From: Bacillota bacterium
GTDB taxonomy: Bacteria > Bacillota > Clostridia > Oscillospirales > Oscillospiraceae
Length of the DNA stretch: 64,000 bases
Direction: 5' to 3'
Assembly: GCA_028719885.1 (NCBI GenBank)
Contig: JAQYLT010000033.1
Coordinates: 1-64,000, forward strand
The position numbers and the translations under genes are program-made. Under the pieces are notes generated by a model. It was not told the DNA's origin. It saw only the letters and a list, made by a program, of their open reading frames with translations, and searched no databases. Positions 8,591 through 18,105 of this stretch are shown piece by piece (positions within the stretch are counted from its first letter, which is position 1; each line of letters begins with the position of its first letter).

Positions 8591-9376
8591 ATGGAGAAAA
8601 GAAAAGTGGTTGATGGACTGGTTTCTATTATCATGCCATCTTGGAATACCGAAAGATTTATAGCTGAGACGATTCAATCTGTTATCGATCAGACATATCA
8701 GAACTGGGAACTTCTCATTGTGGATGACTGTTCTACCGATAACACAGATGCGGTCGTTGCTTCCTTCAAAGATGACAGAATCAAGTATTTCCACAATGAA
8801 AAAAACAGTGGTGCGGCATTAACCCGTAACCGGGCCATGAGAGAAGCACAAGGAGAATGGATTGCCTTTCTTGACTCTGATGATTTGTGGATGCCGGAAA
8901 AGTTGGAAAAGCAGATTAAGTTCATGGTAGAGAACGGATACACGCTCTCTTATACAGAATATGAAAAGATAGATGAGGAGTCAAAGCCTCTCAATATATA
9001 TGTATCTGGCCCTGAGAAAGTCAATAAGCGCAAGATGTACAACTACGACTATATCGGTCAGCTTACCATGATGTATAGTGCTAAGGAATTTGGACTTATC
9101 CAAATCAAGGATATTAAGAAGAATAATGACTATGCGATAAGACTTCAACTGTACAAGAAGCCTGGGACTTGTGCATACCTGTTGAAGGAGAATCTTGCCA
9201 AGTACAGAGTAAGAAAAGTCAGCATCAGTCATGATAAGTTTAGAAGAAAATTCAAGAGCCATTATGATCTGTTCCATATGTGCGATGAAAAACCTGCGGT
9301 AGTTGCTGCTTGGTATACATGCTGGAATATGTTCTTTGGTTTGCTGAAGAAGAGAAATTATGAGAAGAGTAGGTAA
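8591..9376 (+). CDS. Family 2 glycosyltransferase
   Basis: GT-A fold inverting glycosyltransferase. VSIIMPSWNTERFIAETIQSV at the N-terminus is the usual nucleotide-binding start, followed by LLIVDDCSTDNT and the DXD-type motif in FLDSDDLWMPEKLE. It is 261 aa, short for the family but complete, with a basic C-terminus (KKRNYEKSR). Donor and acceptor sugars cannot be read from sequence. A GTG at 8576 directly after the preceding stop is an alternative start, but ATG 8591 has GAGG nine bases upstream. It probably adds an early sugar after the initiating transferase. Confidence 0.85.
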   Translation: MEKRKVVDGLVSIIMPSWNTERFIAETIQSVIDQTYQNWELLIVDDCSTDNTDAVVASFKDDRIKYFHNEKNSGAALTRNRAMREAQGEWIAFLDSDDLWMPEKLEKQIKFMVENGYTLSYTEYEKIDEESKPLNIYVSGPEKVNKRKMYNYDYIGQLTMMYSAKEFGLIQIKDIKKNNDYAIRLQLYKKPGTCAYLLKENLAKYRVRKVSISHDKFRRKFKSHYDLFHMCDEKPAVVAAWYTCWNMFFGLLKKRNYEKSR

Positions 9377-9382
9377 GGTGGC

Positions 9383-10495
9383 ATGTCAAAAACGATTGCT
9401 TACATAAGAACAACTAATATCTACGATGATTCAAGAGCCACAAAAGAAATCACAACATTGGCTGATAACGGATTTGATGTGGTAGTACTTGGATGGAACC
9501 GGAATGGTAAAGCTCTGGAAAAGTGTAGGGCGATATTTACATCGGGTAGTATCTCATTTAGATTTTTTAATGTGTTATTGCCCCAGGGAATAGGATTAAA
9601 GAACCTCGATAAACTTGTTTCATGGAATAAGTGGATATCAAATGAATTAAAAAGTATAAGCCAGTTATCAGCTGTTCATGCGTGTAATTTGGATGGTGCA
9701 TATGCAGCGTATCGTTTTTGCTTAAAGAAGAATGTTCCACTTGTTTACGATATATATGACTATTATATTGATTCGCATCATATCCCCAATATGCTTTGCA
9801 GTTTTGTGGAGAGATTAGAAATACAAATAATCAATTTTGCTGCATGTACTATCATTTGTACAGAAGAGAGACGTGAGCAAATTCAGAAATCGCATCCTAA
9901 TAAAGTTGTTGTTATTCATAACTCTCCAGATGTCAACTTTGAAGAAAGTGACAAGGCAGAATATGACTATGTATATTGTGGATCACTTTGTGATAGGCGG
10001 TTAATTAAGGAAATACTCAGCGAGTACGCTGTTAATTCTGATTTGCGCATTGCGTTTGCGGGTAATGATATTTATCAGGAAAATGCAAACAATGTATCTC
10101 AACAATATTCTAATTTTGAATACTATGGCACAATTCCATACACGGAAGTAATAGAGCTTGAGAAAAAATCTAAAGTACTATCCGCCATATATGAACCGAC
10201 AATCAGAAATCACAGATTATGTGCACCTAATAAGTTTTATGAGGCTTTGGCCTTAGGAAAGCCGCTGATTGTATGTGAGGGAACTGGAATAGATAAAGTT
10301 GTTAAAGACAATTGCCTTGGAATGGTTATCAGTTATGATGCGAAGGATTTTTATTCTGCGCTAAGAAGATTAATTAATAATCCTGATGAAATGAGAGAAA
10401 TGGGCAACAGAGGACGAAAGCTTTATAAAGAGAAGTATTCCTGGTCAATTATGAAAGAGAGACTAATAAGTGCATATAGTTCTATAGGTTTGTAA
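9383..10495 (+). CDS. Family 4 (GT-B) glycosyltransferase
   Basis: Retaining glycosyltransferase with two Rossmann-like domains. The N-terminal acceptor domain starts with IRTTNIYDDSRATKE. The C-terminal donor domain has the expected features: CGSLCDRRLIKEIL, FAGNDIYQENA and the donor-binding APNKFYEALALGKPLIVCEGTG with its EALALG segment. Length (370 aa) is normal. AGGTGG lies just before ATG 9383. From here to about 16.9 kb the DNA becomes strikingly AT-rich compared with the amino-sugar genes upstream, in keeping with separate acquisition of this glycosyltransferase block. Confidence 0.85.
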   Translation: MSKTIAYIRTTNIYDDSRATKEITTLADNGFDVVVLGWNRNGKALEKCRAIFTSGSISFRFFNVLLPQGIGLKNLDKLVSWNKWISNELKSISQLSAVHACNLDGAYAAYRFCLKKNVPLVYDIYDYYIDSHHIPNMLCSFVERLEIQIINFAACTIICTEERREQIQKSHPNKVVVIHNSPDVNFEESDKAEYDYVYCGSLCDRRLIKEILSEYAVNSDLRIAFAGNDIYQENANNVSQQYSNFEYYGTIPYTEVIELEKKSKVLSAIYEPTIRNHRLCAPNKFYEALALGKPLIVCEGTGIDKVVKDNCLGMVISYDAKDFYSALRRLINNPDEMREMGNRGRKLYKEKYSWSIMKERLISAYSSIGL

Positions 10496-10511
10496 GAAGT
10501 AGGGGTAAAGT

Positions 10512-11657
10512 ATGCAAAAAGCATTATTTGTTGGGTGCTATCCAAATAAAATAGATCCTTATTTAAGATCGTTCTTCTGTGAACTTATTCATGCAATCGC
10601 TGATATGGGCATAGATTGCACAGTTGTAGCACCTGTTTCTATTACGCATTATCGAAATAAAATATCATTGATAGATAAACATGAGTTTGATATCACCGAC
10701 AAAGGCTCCAGAATAGAAGTGTTTCATCCAAGATACATTTCTTATTCTTCTAAGAATATTGGACCATTTAAGACAGGCTATTTATCTGAAAAGGCATTTC
10801 AAAGAGCAGCATTAAGCTGTGTAAAGAATATTGATAAAAAATTCGACTTTGTATATGGCCATTTTTTCTTAACAGGTGGGCTTGCAGCAATAAGGATTGG
10901 AAACAAACTAGGAGTACCTTCATTTGTTGCGTTTGGAGAATGCGATTATGAATCTCAAATTAGAGATGACTATGGAGAACTTAAACACTGCGACATTAAA
11001 GGTATTACTGGTATTATTTCTGTATCAACTAAAAACAAGCAAGTTTTAGATAGTCTTGGCTTGTTTGAGGATGTTCCCATAATAATAGCTCCAAATTCTG
11101 TAGATTTAGCAAAATTCAAAAAGATGGACAAAACAAGTTGCAGACGTAGACTGAATATTCCAACAGAGAAGTTTGTAGTGGGCTTTGTAGGAGGATTTAT
11201 TGAAAGAAAAGGGGACAAAAGACTCCTTGAGGCAGTGAATCAGTTGGAAGGTACTTATGTAGCCTTCGCTGGAAGAGGAGAAGATGAACCTTCCGGAGAT
11301 AGGGTTGTTTTCTGTCAGGCCATGGAACATGATCAAGTACCTGTGTTACTAAATTCCGTAGATGTATTTGTGTTACCTACATTGGCTGAAGGCTCATGCA
11401 ATGCAATCGTTGAAGCTATGGCGTGTGGCTTGCCAATCATCTCCTCGGATTTGCCGTTCAATGATGATGTGCTGGATAATGAAAATTCTATAAGAATCAA
11501 TCCGATGTCTGTGGACGAGATTCGAGATGCTATCAGTACACTCAAAGATGAAAACAAGCGAGAAATAATGGGCGAAAAAGCACTGCTGACAGCACAGAAT
11601 CTTAGCATCGAAAGAAGAGCAGCAAGAATACTCAAGTTTATTCAACAATGCGGTTGA
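10512..11657 (+). CDS. Family 4 (GT-B) glycosyltransferase
   Basis: GT-B glycosyltransferase of 381 aa. Typical marks are the linker-proximal IIIAPNSVDLAKFKKMD, start of the donor domain VVGFVGGFIERKGDKRLLEAV, VALL-type strand VYVAFAGRGED-like region, and the nucleotide-sugar signature LPTLAEGSCNAIVEAMACGLPIIS (E-x7-E arrangement, shown in part). It is AT-rich like its neighbours. RBS AGGGG precedes ATG 10512. Sugar specificity is unknown. Confidence 0.85.
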   Translation: MQKALFVGCYPNKIDPYLRSFFCELIHAIADMGIDCTVVAPVSITHYRNKISLIDKHEFDITDKGSRIEVFHPRYISYSSKNIGPFKTGYLSEKAFQRAALSCVKNIDKKFDFVYGHFFLTGGLAAIRIGNKLGVPSFVAFGECDYESQIRDDYGELKHCDIKGITGIISVSTKNKQVLDSLGLFEDVPIIIAPNSVDLAKFKKMDKTSCRRRLNIPTEKFVVGFVGGFIERKGDKRLLEAVNQLEGTYVAFAGRGEDEPSGDRVVFCQAMEHDQVPVLLNSVDVFVLPTLAEGSCNAIVEAMACGLPIISSDLPFNDDVLDNENSIRINPMSVDEIRDAISTLKDENKREIMGEKALLTAQNLSIERRAARILKFIQQCG

Positions 11658-11700
11658 CGTTGAAAAAACAGAGGAGTAATCAAGATGAGGAGGAACAGAT

Positions 11701-12477
11701 TTGAATCTACAAAAAAATGTAAAACATACAATTATAAAAGTATATGAGCATTTATTCGAAAAAACATTTCAAGCAGATTCCGGAGATATTCTTCATTACA
11801 TATATAGAAAAGGAAAAAGCAATAGATTGATTGTCGTCTTTTCTGGATTTGCTGGTTATTCTGTAAAAGGAAGATATAACTATCTAACATCATTAATGAA
11901 TATACGTGACAATGTTCTGTTTATTAAAGATGATCTTGGTTATTATTCTGTAGGAACATATTATTTTGGAGAAAAGTGTACTTGGCTAGTAAGCAATATT
12001 GTTTGCGAACTAATAGAGTTGATAAGGCGTAAGTCTAATTCAAATCAAATAATAACATGTGGCTCATCCAAGGGAGGGAGCGCCGCACTTTATTATGGTT
12101 TAAAAGTAAATGCTGAAGCAATAATATGTGGATCACCACAGTATAAAATAGCACATTACTTAACAAAGAAAAGAGATAACGAGAGCACATATTGGAAAGA
12201 CATTTTTTCTTATATAGAGGGTAATGGATATGGGCTGGAAGAAATAGACAATATTCTAAATGATTGTATTCGGCAGTATAGAGGAGACACAAAAGTCATC
12301 CTGCTTTATTCATCAAAGGAAGCATCTTGGGGAGAAGATGTGCATCAGTTATACAGTGACTTAAAGGATGCAGGATTGTTGGATTTGGATTACTCAAAGG
12401 ATTTAGAATACACTGTTCATGATGAAATTGGAACATACATGAAGAAGCTACTCGTTAGTATTATTAGCGGGATTTGA
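11701..12477 (+). CDS. Alpha/beta-hydrolase-fold protein of glycan loci (Asp2-like), TTG start
   Basis: A 258-residue protein with the nucleophile elbow GSSKGGSAALYYG (residues ~121-133) preceded by a beta-strand (LIVVFSGFAGYS) that would hold the oxyanion hole, as in alpha/beta hydrolases. A C-terminal HDEIGTY could supply the catalytic histidine. Related proteins in capsule and glycosylation clusters are sometimes grouped with accessory-Sec Asp2, which acetylates glycan on serine-rich adhesins. Here it could add or remove an acyl group; this is inference. TTG 11701 has GAGGAGG seven bases upstream; an ATG at 11685 is out of frame and quickly terminates. Confidence 0.65.
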   Translation: MNLQKNVKHTIIKVYEHLFEKTFQADSGDILHYIYRKGKSNRLIVVFSGFAGYSVKGRYNYLTSLMNIRDNVLFIKDDLGYYSVGTYYFGEKCTWLVSNIVCELIELIRRKSNSNQIITCGSSKGGSAALYYGLKVNAEAIICGSPQYKIAHYLTKKRDNESTYWKDIFSYIEGNGYGLEEIDNILNDCIRQYRGDTKVILLYSSKEASWGEDVHQLYSDLKDAGLLDLDYSKDLEYTVHDEIGTYMKKLLVSIISGI

Positions 12478-12515
12478 ACACAGAATATTGTGTCGGTCAG
12501 AATGAGGAGATTGTG

Positions 12516-13637
12516 ATGCATGATAATAAAAAAAGAAAGGTTATAGTTCATTTAATTTACGATTTAGCACAGGCAGGTGCTCAAACAGTTGTAATGAACT
12601 ATGTGCGAAGCATGTCCAAAGAGGACCGATATGATGTGCATATTGTTCTTTTAGGAAAGGAAAACAATACTATATATGAAAAGGAATGCAAATCAAAAGG
12701 CTATCCAGTTCATTATTGTAACTATTGCGAAACCTCAATTCCGATATTAAGGCCAATTATAAATTGGTATAACCAGCAACGAGCAATTTATAGAACACTC
12801 AAGAATTTAAACGTAGATGTCCTACACACACATATTACGACAATATTGCCTTATTGTATTTTTCCAGCTTTCTTGTTGCATATTAAGAAGAAAGTCCATA
12901 CTCTACATAGTGATCCGTATGCTATTTCGGGTAGATTTGTCCTATTTGGCAAATTGGCTTTTAAATATATGAATTTTAAACCAATCTGTGTGACAGAAGC
13001 ACAGGCGGATAAAGCGAAACAAGTATATAAACTTAAGAATATGGATGTAGTACATAACGGAATAGATTTTGAAAGTTATGGAGTTCACGAGACTGCAGAA
13101 TGCATTCGTGACGATTTAGGTATACCGAAAGATAGCTTTGTAATTGGTTGTGTTGGAAGAATGGATAAGGTAAAGAACCACAATTTTTTACTTGATGTAT
13201 TTGCTGAGGTTCTGAAATATCAAAAAAATGCAAAGTTGTTATTGGTAGGAGATGGATCAGAAAAATTATCAATTGAGCAGTATGCAAAAAACAGAAATAT
13301 AGAACAAGAAGTTATGTTTTTAGGTACAAGAGATGATGTTCGTCGGATATATAGTATATTAGACTGTTTTGTATTAACTTCACTTTCAGAATCAAGCTCA
13401 ATTGTAACTGTAGAGGCACAGTTGTTTAACGTAAGATGTGTGGTATCCACGGCTGTGCCAGAATCGGTCGTATGTCGTAGAAACGTATTTAGGTTGTCAC
13501 TTGAGGAGCCTGTCCAAAAGTGGGCGAGTACAGTATTAGCAAAGGACACAAATAACTGTGAGTTAAACGACATTGATTCATTTTCAATTACTGGGAGTAT
13601 GAAAAAATTAGAACGTATTTATGAGGAAGAATCATGA
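12516..13637 (+). CDS. Family 4 (GT-B) glycosyltransferase
   Basis: GT-B glycosyltransferase. The N-terminus IVHLIYDLAQAGAQTVVMNYVR has the QAGAQ acceptor-side loop typical of EPS-type glycosyltransferases. The donor domain includes VIGCVGRMDKVKNHNFLLDV, LLLVGDGSEK and the signature TSLSESSSIVTVEAQ. ATG 12516 follows GAGGAG with six-base spacing, preferred over TTG 12474, which overlaps the preceding stop. 373 aa, AT-rich. Its last bases overlap the start of the polymerase gene. Confidence 0.85.
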   Translation: MHDNKKRKVIVHLIYDLAQAGAQTVVMNYVRSMSKEDRYDVHIVLLGKENNTIYEKECKSKGYPVHYCNYCETSIPILRPIINWYNQQRAIYRTLKNLNVDVLHTHITTILPYCIFPAFLLHIKKKVHTLHSDPYAISGRFVLFGKLAFKYMNFKPICVTEAQADKAKQVYKLKNMDVVHNGIDFESYGVHETAECIRDDLGIPKDSFVIGCVGRMDKVKNHNFLLDVFAEVLKYQKNAKLLLVGDGSEKLSIEQYAKNRNIEQEVMFLGTRDDVRRIYSILDCFVLTSLSESSSIVTVEAQLFNVRCVVSTAVPESVVCRRNVFRLSLEEPVQKWASTVLAKDTNNCELNDIDSFSITGSMKKLERIYEEES

Positions 13638-14899
13638 GAATAGGTAATATAGTTCTAAATCGGACTAGAATGTTATTGATTATTTTGATTGCCTTTTCAT
13701 TTTGGTCAGGAACATTTAGAAACACAGATTTTTATAGTTCGACAGTTATATACTTAATAATGATAGCGCTACTTGGTTTGGTTTTTACTTTTGTTGCTGT
13801 AGATAAAGCATCAATCGTGACGAAAGATGGGGCTCTTTGGATTCCATATTTTCTATTGATTATCGGTGCTTCCTTAATGTCTCGAAATATCGAGAGAGCT
13901 ATTTATTGGATTTGTTGTTTCTCCTTGTTTATTATTGCTACACAAGATTCGTATCTTGAAAAAATACCATTTAAATTGATTTTTTGCTTCGGCATTGTTG
14001 CATTAATAGGAACATTATTTCAAATGTTTCTCTCCAATATATACTATTCAACAATTGCAATCCACTATACCCGCTATCCTATTCAGTATCTGAAGAGATT
14101 AGCGGAAGTAAAAGGTTATGTGGGATTTGCTTCATCTCCAGGTGAGAATGCAGCCTTTCTAGTGTTTGCTAGTTCTGTTGTAATATGTAATTTATCAGGT
14201 ATAAAAAAAATAGCTGCTAAACGCTTCGTTTATTGTTTATTGATATTAGGGGCTTTTTTAGCTGGCGAAAGATCTTCTGTTTTAATAGCAATTTTGGTTC
14301 CTATTATTACCGAACTATTTGTTGAGAAAAACCTAAGCAAAAAAATGAGAAGAATTTTTATTATAGCCATCGTGGTGATTTCTATTTTAATTGTTTTTAT
14401 AAACAATTTGGCATTTTTTTCTGATACAGTCTTATTTAGAAATTTTGCTAAATCCTTTATAGACATCAATAACGGTAGCGACATAACTTCTGGCCGGACA
14501 GGACTATTTCGTACTGCAATTGAAGCATTTAAGACTAATCCATTATTTGGCATAGGCTTAGGAAATTTCGTAAATTTTACAGGTGCATATACTGATGTAC
14601 ATAATTCATATCTGCAAGTTCTTGCTGAACAAGGAATTGTTGGTGAATTGTTCTTTTTATTTCCAATAATTATTCTCTTGCTGGAGACAATTAAACTCTG
14701 CCGTTTAAATAATATCTCAGCAATTGAGATAAATTATTTACGTTTTTCATTATTTGCACAGCTTTATTTTGTGTTGTATGGGCTTGTTGCAAATGCAACC
14801 ATTGATATGACAGCGTACGTTATGTATTTCGTAGGTGCAAGTATAATGATTTCAATAAAGAGTAATACTGGTTATGAAAGGGAATATTTGTATGCATAG
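13634..14899 (+). CDS. Wzy-like O-antigen/capsule polymerase (O-antigen ligase family)
   Basis: A 421-residue polytopic membrane protein with about ten to twelve hydrophobic helices. The large loop near residues ~300-335 carries the family hallmark of the Wzy_C/O-antigen ligase group (TNPLFGIGLGNFVNF, then DVHNSYLQVLAEQGIVGELFF, written here in two parts), including the conserved H-N-S-Y-L-Q. It probably polymerises the lipid-linked repeat unit on the outer face of the membrane, using units delivered by the flippase at 22640-24202. As usual for Wzy, sequence outside this loop is poorly conserved. Overlaps both neighbours by a few bases, an operon sign. Confidence 0.8.
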   Translation: MRIGNIVLNRTRMLLIILIAFSFWSGTFRNTDFYSSTVIYLIMIALLGLVFTFVAVDKASIVTKDGALWIPYFLLIIGASLMSRNIERAIYWICCFSLFIIATQDSYLEKIPFKLIFCFGIVALIGTLFQMFLSNIYYSTIAIHYTRYPIQYLKRLAEVKGYVGFASSPGENAAFLVFASSVVICNLSGIKKIAAKRFVYCLLILGAFLAGERSSVLIAILVPIITELFVEKNLSKKMRRIFIIAIVVISILIVFINNLAFFSDTVLFRNFAKSFIDINNGSDITSGRTGLFRTAIEAFKTNPLFGIGLGNFVNFTGAYTDVHNSYLQVLAEQGIVGELFFLFPIIILLLETIKLCRLNNISAIEINYLRFSLFAQLYFVLYGLVANATIDMTAYVMYFVGASIMISIKSNTGYEREYLYA

Positions 14900-15815
14900 A
14901 GAGACTAATATTTGCTTTTTAATATTGCATTTTGGATCAGATGAACTAACGTATAACGCTGTTAAATCTGTTCAAGAATTAGATGATTTGGGTAATTCAC
15001 AGATTATTATAGTCGACAATGGACTAGGGTTTAAAAATATATATAGTGATATAAATAATATACACGTCGTTACTTCAGATAAAAACATCGGATTCTCCGC
15101 AGGAAATAATCTTGGATATAAATATATTCTAGATAATTTCTCTCCCGATTTCGTTATTGCAATGAATAATGACATCCTCTTTCCAGATAGAAAATTTATT
15201 ACTGAACTTTATAGCATATACGATGAAACTGCTTTTTATGTATGTGGGCCGGATGTGTTTGTTCCCTACGGAGCATATCACTCCTCCCCGCTTAGAGAGA
15301 AACCATTAAGCATTGAAACAGTTGATGCTGAGATATTGAGATTCAAAAACAGGCTATATAGTTTTACATCGAGAAGTAAAGTGAGAAAATATCTTGGGTA
15401 TATTATCTCTAATAGTTATCTATTTACAAAATACGCTGAAAAAAAATCAAGATCAGATAGGGTCGATGTAAAGGGATGGAATCATCAATCGGAAAATGTT
15501 GTCTTTCAAGGTTCTTTTTTGATTTTTGATAAGCGTTTTATAAGTGATAATGAAAAATTATTTTATCCAGAGACTTTTCTATATATGGAAGAAGATATTT
15601 TGGCTACCAGATGTATTTATAATGGTTGGAAAACTGTATATACACCTAAATTAGTAGTTCATCATTTGGTTCATGGAAGTAATGCTTATAAAAGAATTAA
15701 GTTTCATACATATTGTGACAATGTGATTAGAAAAATTCACATTCAGATAGAAACTAGAACAACATATAAGAATTTCTTACTTGAAAAACATAACACAGAG
15801 AGAATTGAAGAATGA
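14892..15815 (+). CDS. Family 2 glycosyltransferase (rhamnosyltransferase-like)
   Basis: GT-A glycosyltransferase with ICFLILHFGSDELTYNAVKSV, IIIVDNGLGFKN, the NIGFSAGNNLGYKY segment and the metal-binding MNNDI. A later FLYMEEDILATRCIYNGW is the ED-type base region seen in rhamnosyl- and related transferases. This fits the rmlACBD genes 3 kb downstream, although dTDP-rhamnose use is inferred. ATG 14892 has AAAGGG upstream; ATG 14874 inside the preceding gene is less likely. 307 aa, AT-rich. Confidence 0.8.
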   Translation: MHRETNICFLILHFGSDELTYNAVKSVQELDDLGNSQIIIVDNGLGFKNIYSDINNIHVVTSDKNIGFSAGNNLGYKYILDNFSPDFVIAMNNDILFPDRKFITELYSIYDETAFYVCGPDVFVPYGAYHSSPLREKPLSIETVDAEILRFKNRLYSFTSRSKVRKYLGYIISNSYLFTKYAEKKSRSDRVDVKGWNHQSENVVFQGSFLIFDKRFISDNEKLFYPETFLYMEEDILATRCIYNGWKTVYTPKLVVHHLVHGSNAYKRIKFHTYCDNVIRKIHIQIETRTTYKNFLLEKHNTERIEE

Positions 15816-16882
15816 AAAAGATAATAAATGTAGCGTTTCCGTGGCCAAAAGACGATATAACAAAAGCTTGGTCTGGGAGTGCCTATCAAATTAAATGCCA
15901 ATTAGAAAAAGACTATGATGTAAATATTATTGATACCACATTACCTCCTTTGGGGCTCAGAATTGTTAGTTTCTTAGTTCGGTTAAACTTAAGAGGTTTG
16001 GCCAAGTTGATTTCTCTATCTTGGATGAGTAGAATAGTCAACAAAAAATCAATAGCCGGAGATTTATTTACATTTGATACAATAAGGTACAAGAAAGGAA
16101 ATGTCTACTGGTATTCGGATTGTTCATATAGTTATTTGTACAAATTAAGCAAAGAACAACCTGAACTGTTTAAATATACGAATTTTTCTTACTCTAAGCT
16201 AGAATGTAAGTTGCTGAAAAAATTTCAAGATGCATTCTTTTACAAATGCAAGGCTATTTTTGTTATGGGACAGCATTTAAAAGATCATTTTGATAATGAA
16301 TATGATAGAGAAATTGCTCAAAAAGTGTTTGCTGTTGGCGGTGGAATTAATTTTTCTAGCAACGCTATTCAAGCCATAGATAAAGAAAACTCTTTCATTT
16401 TTGTAGGAAAAGATTTTATTAGAAAGTCTGGGGATTTGGTAATAAACGCCTTTAATGAACTTAATAAAGAAAAAAAGGATATAGTACTGTACATTATAGG
16501 CCCGAGCCAGAAACCTGAAAATTGTGATAATGAGAATATAAAGTTTCTTGGAGAATTACCATTTAGTGAAACAAAAAAGTATTTTGAGAAATCAAAGGTT
16601 TTTGTTATGCCCTCAAGGTTTGAAGCATACGGTTTGGTTTTTCTTGAAGCATTATGTTGTGGTTGCGTTCTAATAGCACAAGATAATTTTGAAATGCACT
16701 ATTTTGTTAATAAGAACAATGGTTTATTTACCAAATTGACAGTTGATGACTTAAAGCTTCAGATGAAAACAGCAATAGAGGACCAGAATATGCAACATTA
16801 CGTAGTTGAACAAAATCAATTCTATTGTAAGAGCTTTTCTTGGGACGCAGTTTATAACAGAATGAAACAAGGCATGAATTAA
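15812..16882 (+). CDS. Family 4 (GT-B) glycosyltransferase
   Basis: GT-B glycosyltransferase of 356 aa. The N-terminus (VAFPWPKDDITKAWSGSAYQI) has the glycine/serine-rich nucleotide loop of the acceptor domain. The donor domain contains FVGKDFIRKSGDLVINAF, YIIGPSQ, and the signature MPSRFEAYGLVFLEALCCG with the E-x7-E pattern. ATG 15812 overlaps the previous stop by four bases (ATGA). It is the last gene of the strongly AT-rich block; base use shifts toward higher GC from the next gene. Confidence 0.85.
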   Translation: MKKIINVAFPWPKDDITKAWSGSAYQIKCQLEKDYDVNIIDTTLPPLGLRIVSFLVRLNLRGLAKLISLSWMSRIVNKKSIAGDLFTFDTIRYKKGNVYWYSDCSYSYLYKLSKEQPELFKYTNFSYSKLECKLLKKFQDAFFYKCKAIFVMGQHLKDHFDNEYDREIAQKVFAVGGGINFSSNAIQAIDKENSFIFVGKDFIRKSGDLVINAFNELNKEKKDIVLYIIGPSQKPENCDNENIKFLGELPFSETKKYFEKSKVFVMPSRFEAYGLVFLEALCCGCVLIAQDNFEMHYFVNKNNGLFTKLTVDDLKLQMKTAIEDQNMQHYVVEQNQFYCKSFSWDAVYNRMKQGMN

Positions 16883-16932
16883 CGTTAATATCGTCAAATG
16901 TAATCAATAAAGACCTTGTGGGCAGGTGTATT

Positions 16933-18054
16933 ATGAAGAAAAGAGTAATGTTGGTCTTTGGCACGAGACCCGAAGCAATCAAGATGTGCCCATTAGTAAA
17001 TGAGTTAAAGACTAGAGAGTCTTTAGAAACAATAGTATGCGTAACAGGTCAGCACAGACAGATGCTGGATCAGGTTCTGAATACATTCAACGTAGTTCCC
17101 GATTATGACCTGTCCATCATGAAGCAGGGACAGACTCTGTTTGACATCACAACGGGAATTCTTGAGAGAATCAAGGCGGTACTTGAGGAAGTTAAGCCTG
17201 ATGTGGTCCTGGTTCATGGTGATACTTCCACAACATTTGTAACTGCACTGGCTTGTTTCTACTTACAAATACCAGTAGGCCATGTCGAGGCAGGACTACG
17301 TACATATAATATCTACTCCCCATACCCTGAAGAGTTTAACCGTCAGGCTGTGGGCATTATCTCCCAGTACAATTTCGCTCCAACCCAGATGGCAGCAGAC
17401 AACCTCATCAAAGAGGGAAAGGACCCTTCTAAAATCTACATTACTGGTAATACCGTCATTGACGCTATGCAGCATACGGTGAGGGAAGATTATACTCATC
17501 CTGAACTTGAATGGGTAGGAGATGGTAAGCTCATCTTCATCACAGCTCATAGAAGAGAAAACCTTGGTGAGCCGATGCACCACATGTTCAGGGCTATTCG
17601 CCGTGTACTTGATGAGCATCCTGAGTGCAAGGCTGTATATCCAATCCATATGAATCCGGTTGTGAGAAAGGCAGCGGATGAAGAACTTGGCGGTTGTGAT
17701 CGCATCCACATCATCGAGCCGATTGAAGTATTTGATTGCCACAACTTTGAAGCAAGATGTCACCTTTGCCTGACCGACTCCGGTGGAATCCAGGAAGAAG
17801 TGCCTTCTTACGGCAGACCGGTACTCGTCATGAGAGACACAACTGAGAGACCAGAAGGCGTAAAGGCTGGAACACTCAGACTTGTAGGAACAGATGAGGA
17901 AGTAATCTACAAGAACTTCAAGGAGCTGCTCGAAAACCAGGAAGCCTACGATGCAATGGCTAGGGCATGCAATCCTTATGGTGATGGACATGCTTGTAAG
18001 AGAATAGCAGATATTCTGGAAGGAAAGGAATATCTGCCTTGGGTGGCTGAGTAA
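16933..18054 (+). CDS. wecB: UDP-N-acetylglucosamine 2-epimerase, non-hydrolysing
   Basis: Interconverts UDP-GlcNAc and UDP-ManNAc in the cytosol. The start VMLVFGTRPEAIKMCPLV is the family signature. Also visible are VHGDTSTTF, GHVEAGLRT, PEEFNRQAVG, TAHRRENLG and the C-terminal LTDSGGIQEEVPSYGRPVLVMRDTTERPEG region (in parts), with the catalytic acid/base residues of the family. 373 aa from ATG 16933. An in-frame GTG at 16918 exists, but the preferred start gives the normal N-terminus. UDP-ManNAc would feed one of the cluster's glycosyltransferases or wall teichoic-type linkage units. Confidence 0.92.
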   Translation: MKKRVMLVFGTRPEAIKMCPLVNELKTRESLETIVCVTGQHRQMLDQVLNTFNVVPDYDLSIMKQGQTLFDITTGILERIKAVLEEVKPDVVLVHGDTSTTFVTALACFYLQIPVGHVEAGLRTYNIYSPYPEEFNRQAVGIISQYNFAPTQMAADNLIKEGKDPSKIYITGNTVIDAMQHTVREDYTHPELEWVGDGKLIFITAHRRENLGEPMHHMFRAIRRVLDEHPECKAVYPIHMNPVVRKAADEELGGCDRIHIIEPIEVFDCHNFEARCHLCLTDSGGIQEEVPSYGRPVLVMRDTTERPEGVKAGTLRLVGTDEEVIYKNFKELLENQEAYDAMARACNPYGDGHACKRIADILEGKEYLPWVAE

Positions 18055-18105
18055 TAGAAATCTGTTATTTTTGCTTTAGAATGTTTTTGATCGGGGTAGC
18101 ATGAA

